Source: Candidatus Heimdallarchaeota archaeon
GTDB taxonomy: Archaea > Asgardarchaeota > Heimdallarchaeia > Heimdallarchaeales > Kariarchaeaceae
Reading direction: 5' to 3'
Length of the DNA: 64,000 nucleotides
NCBI GenBank assembly: GCA_026702845.1
Contig: JADCLS010000001.1
Location: forward strand, 682,001-746,000
The notes beneath the pieces are model-generated. The model was not told where the DNA came from. It made no database searches and was given only the letters and a program-made list of their open reading frames with translations. The position numbers and the translations under genes are program-made. This document shows, in pieces, positions 63,190-64,000 of this stretch. Numbering within the stretch: position 1 is the first letter of the stretch; every line of letters begins with the position of its first letter.

Positions 63190-63962
63190 TGTTGTAATTC
63201 TTTTAGAATAGACTGAGCTACTTTATCACTACCTGGTCCGACCAATAGGTTGTGCCCTAAATCATCAAATTCTCTGAATTCAGCATTTAATTTTCTTGCT
63301 GTTTTTTTAAGTTCATCATCATCAAAAAAGGCATCATCATCTGCAGCATAGATAAATATTCTAGAATCAAAATTCAATTTCTTTATTTTCTTTATTCTTG
63401 GAAGATTGAAGACCATGGTATCCATGTACGCACGAAAAGACTCATTATTGACATGAATGAATTGAGAATCCACATCTGTTCCCTTTGTTAGGAACATCCG
63501 GGCATATCGCTTCTTGTCATTTATCATTTCTATCATGTCAAAAGTGAAAATCATTTTCAGAAATGTTAATGGATATCGGGATGCAAATCTAATGGTTGCC
63601 AGGAATGTTCCAGTATGAGGTACAGGTGTCAGAAGAAAGGCATAATCTACTTTATTCTTCTCCATATACTTTTGAATGAGAAACCCACCCATGGAGTGAC
63701 CTATGAGTATCACATCTCCCTCAATTTGTTGGATTGCTGTATTGACATCCATTAGGTATCTCTTAATACTTTGCCTTCTCATTTGCTTAGGTTGTCTTTC
63801 TTCTCCGTGTTTGGTAAGATTAAAAGAATAACAGGTAAAGCCAGCTTCAGTGAAGAATGGGATAAATTCATCCCAACATCTTTGATTATGCCACATTCCA
63901 TGAATGAATAGAATTTTCCTATTATCTTTTACTACTTCGGGTAAATATTCTGTGAGTTTCAT
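63186..63962 (-). CDS. Alpha/beta hydrolase (serine hydrolase)
   Basis: Predicted cytosolic esterase-type hydrolase. The oxyanion strand is ILFIHGMWHNQRCWDEFIPF, the nucleophile is GHSMGG (about residues 88-93), the acid Asp lies in IFIYAADDDAFFDDDELKK and the His in FDDLGHNLLVGPG near residue 240. No lid or extra domain; 258 residues. Converges on the nucleotidyltransferase gene with a four-base overlap. Substrate unknown. Confidence 0.87.
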   Translation of the reverse strand: MKLTEYLPEVVKDNRKILFIHGMWHNQRCWDEFIPFFTEAGFTCYSFNLTKHGEERQPKQMRRQSIKRYLMDVNTAIQQIEGDVILIGHSMGGFLIQKYMEKNKVDYAFLLTPVPHTGTFLATIRFASRYPLTFLKMIFTFDMIEMINDKKRYARMFLTKGTDVDSQFIHVNNESFRAYMDTMVFNLPRIKKIKKLNFDSRIFIYAADDDAFFDDDELKKTARKLNAEFREFDDLGHNLLVGPGSDKVAQSILKELQH

Positions 63963-64000
63963 GAATCACTTAATACATATTGAATTAAAGAATATTGGGG

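Overview
The window looks like a piece of an AT-rich Asgard archaeon (Promethearchaeota), possibly Heimdallarchaeia-like; that placement is inferred from gene content, not computed. The evidence is a set of eukaryote-like genes in an archaeal setting. They are a ubiquitin E2, an Rpn11-type JAMM deubiquitinase and a membrane RING-like protein side by side; a eukaryotic-type phosphomannomutase; two Arf-like GTPases and one Rab-like GTPase; a Yip1-like membrane protein; and longin/roadblock-like domains on otherwise unrelated scaffolds. TrmB regulation, leaderless or Shine-Dalgarno starts and a tRNA-Arg(GCG) without encoded CCA fit an archaeon.

Layout. 1-6031: degenerate metallo-hydrolase-like protein, hotdog thioesterase, membrane and secreted proteins, tRNA-Arg, TrmB regulator and a Zn-ribbon membrane protein. 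6212-9539: E2, JAMM protease, six-TM RING protein, then eukaryotic-type PMM. 9543-15963: a small-GTPase island with two modules (Arf-like GTPase plus multi-pass membrane protein) and palindromic motifs in its intergenic regions. 16059-24163: Yip1-like protein, TPR protein with a C-terminal longin-like domain, TetR regulator divergent from a PEP-synthase/rifampin-phosphotransferase-like enzyme, and a Cys-type formate dehydrogenase alpha subunit. 24409-28772: surface protein, APC permease, and a Rab-like GTPase with a charged-helix stalk and an extra C-terminal domain. 29011-44622: one 15.6-kb gene for a ~5,200-residue surface protein with LamG/DUF2341 head, about 38 Ig-like repeats, one TM segment and a cytosolic longin-like domain. 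44715-46723: three-gene ABC exporter-like operon. 46797-51565: TerB-like protein, AhpD-like protein, then a polar amino-acid ABC importer whose binding protein appears circularly permuted and whose permease carries an extracellular beta-propeller. 51587-64000: GH20 hexosaminidase, second TerB-like protein, propeller protein, GNAT, YkgJ-like protein, 7TM-longin protein, SGNH and alpha/beta hydrolases, a HerA-like ATPase with an MIT-like N-terminus, two tandem small paralogues and a MobA-like nucleotidyltransferase.

How the parts may work together. The E2, JAMM and RING genes could form a membrane-localised ubiquitin conjugation and removal unit; ubiquitin and E1 genes are not in the window. 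The GTPases, the Yip1-like protein and the longin/roadblock-like domains on TPR, 7TM and giant-adhesin scaffolds suggest that small GTPase signalling is coupled to the membrane and to surface contact. That coupling is inference. The strongest unusual observations are the permuted binding protein with its propeller-fused permease, the giant adhesin with a cytosolic longin-like domain, and the E2-JAMM-RING cluster.
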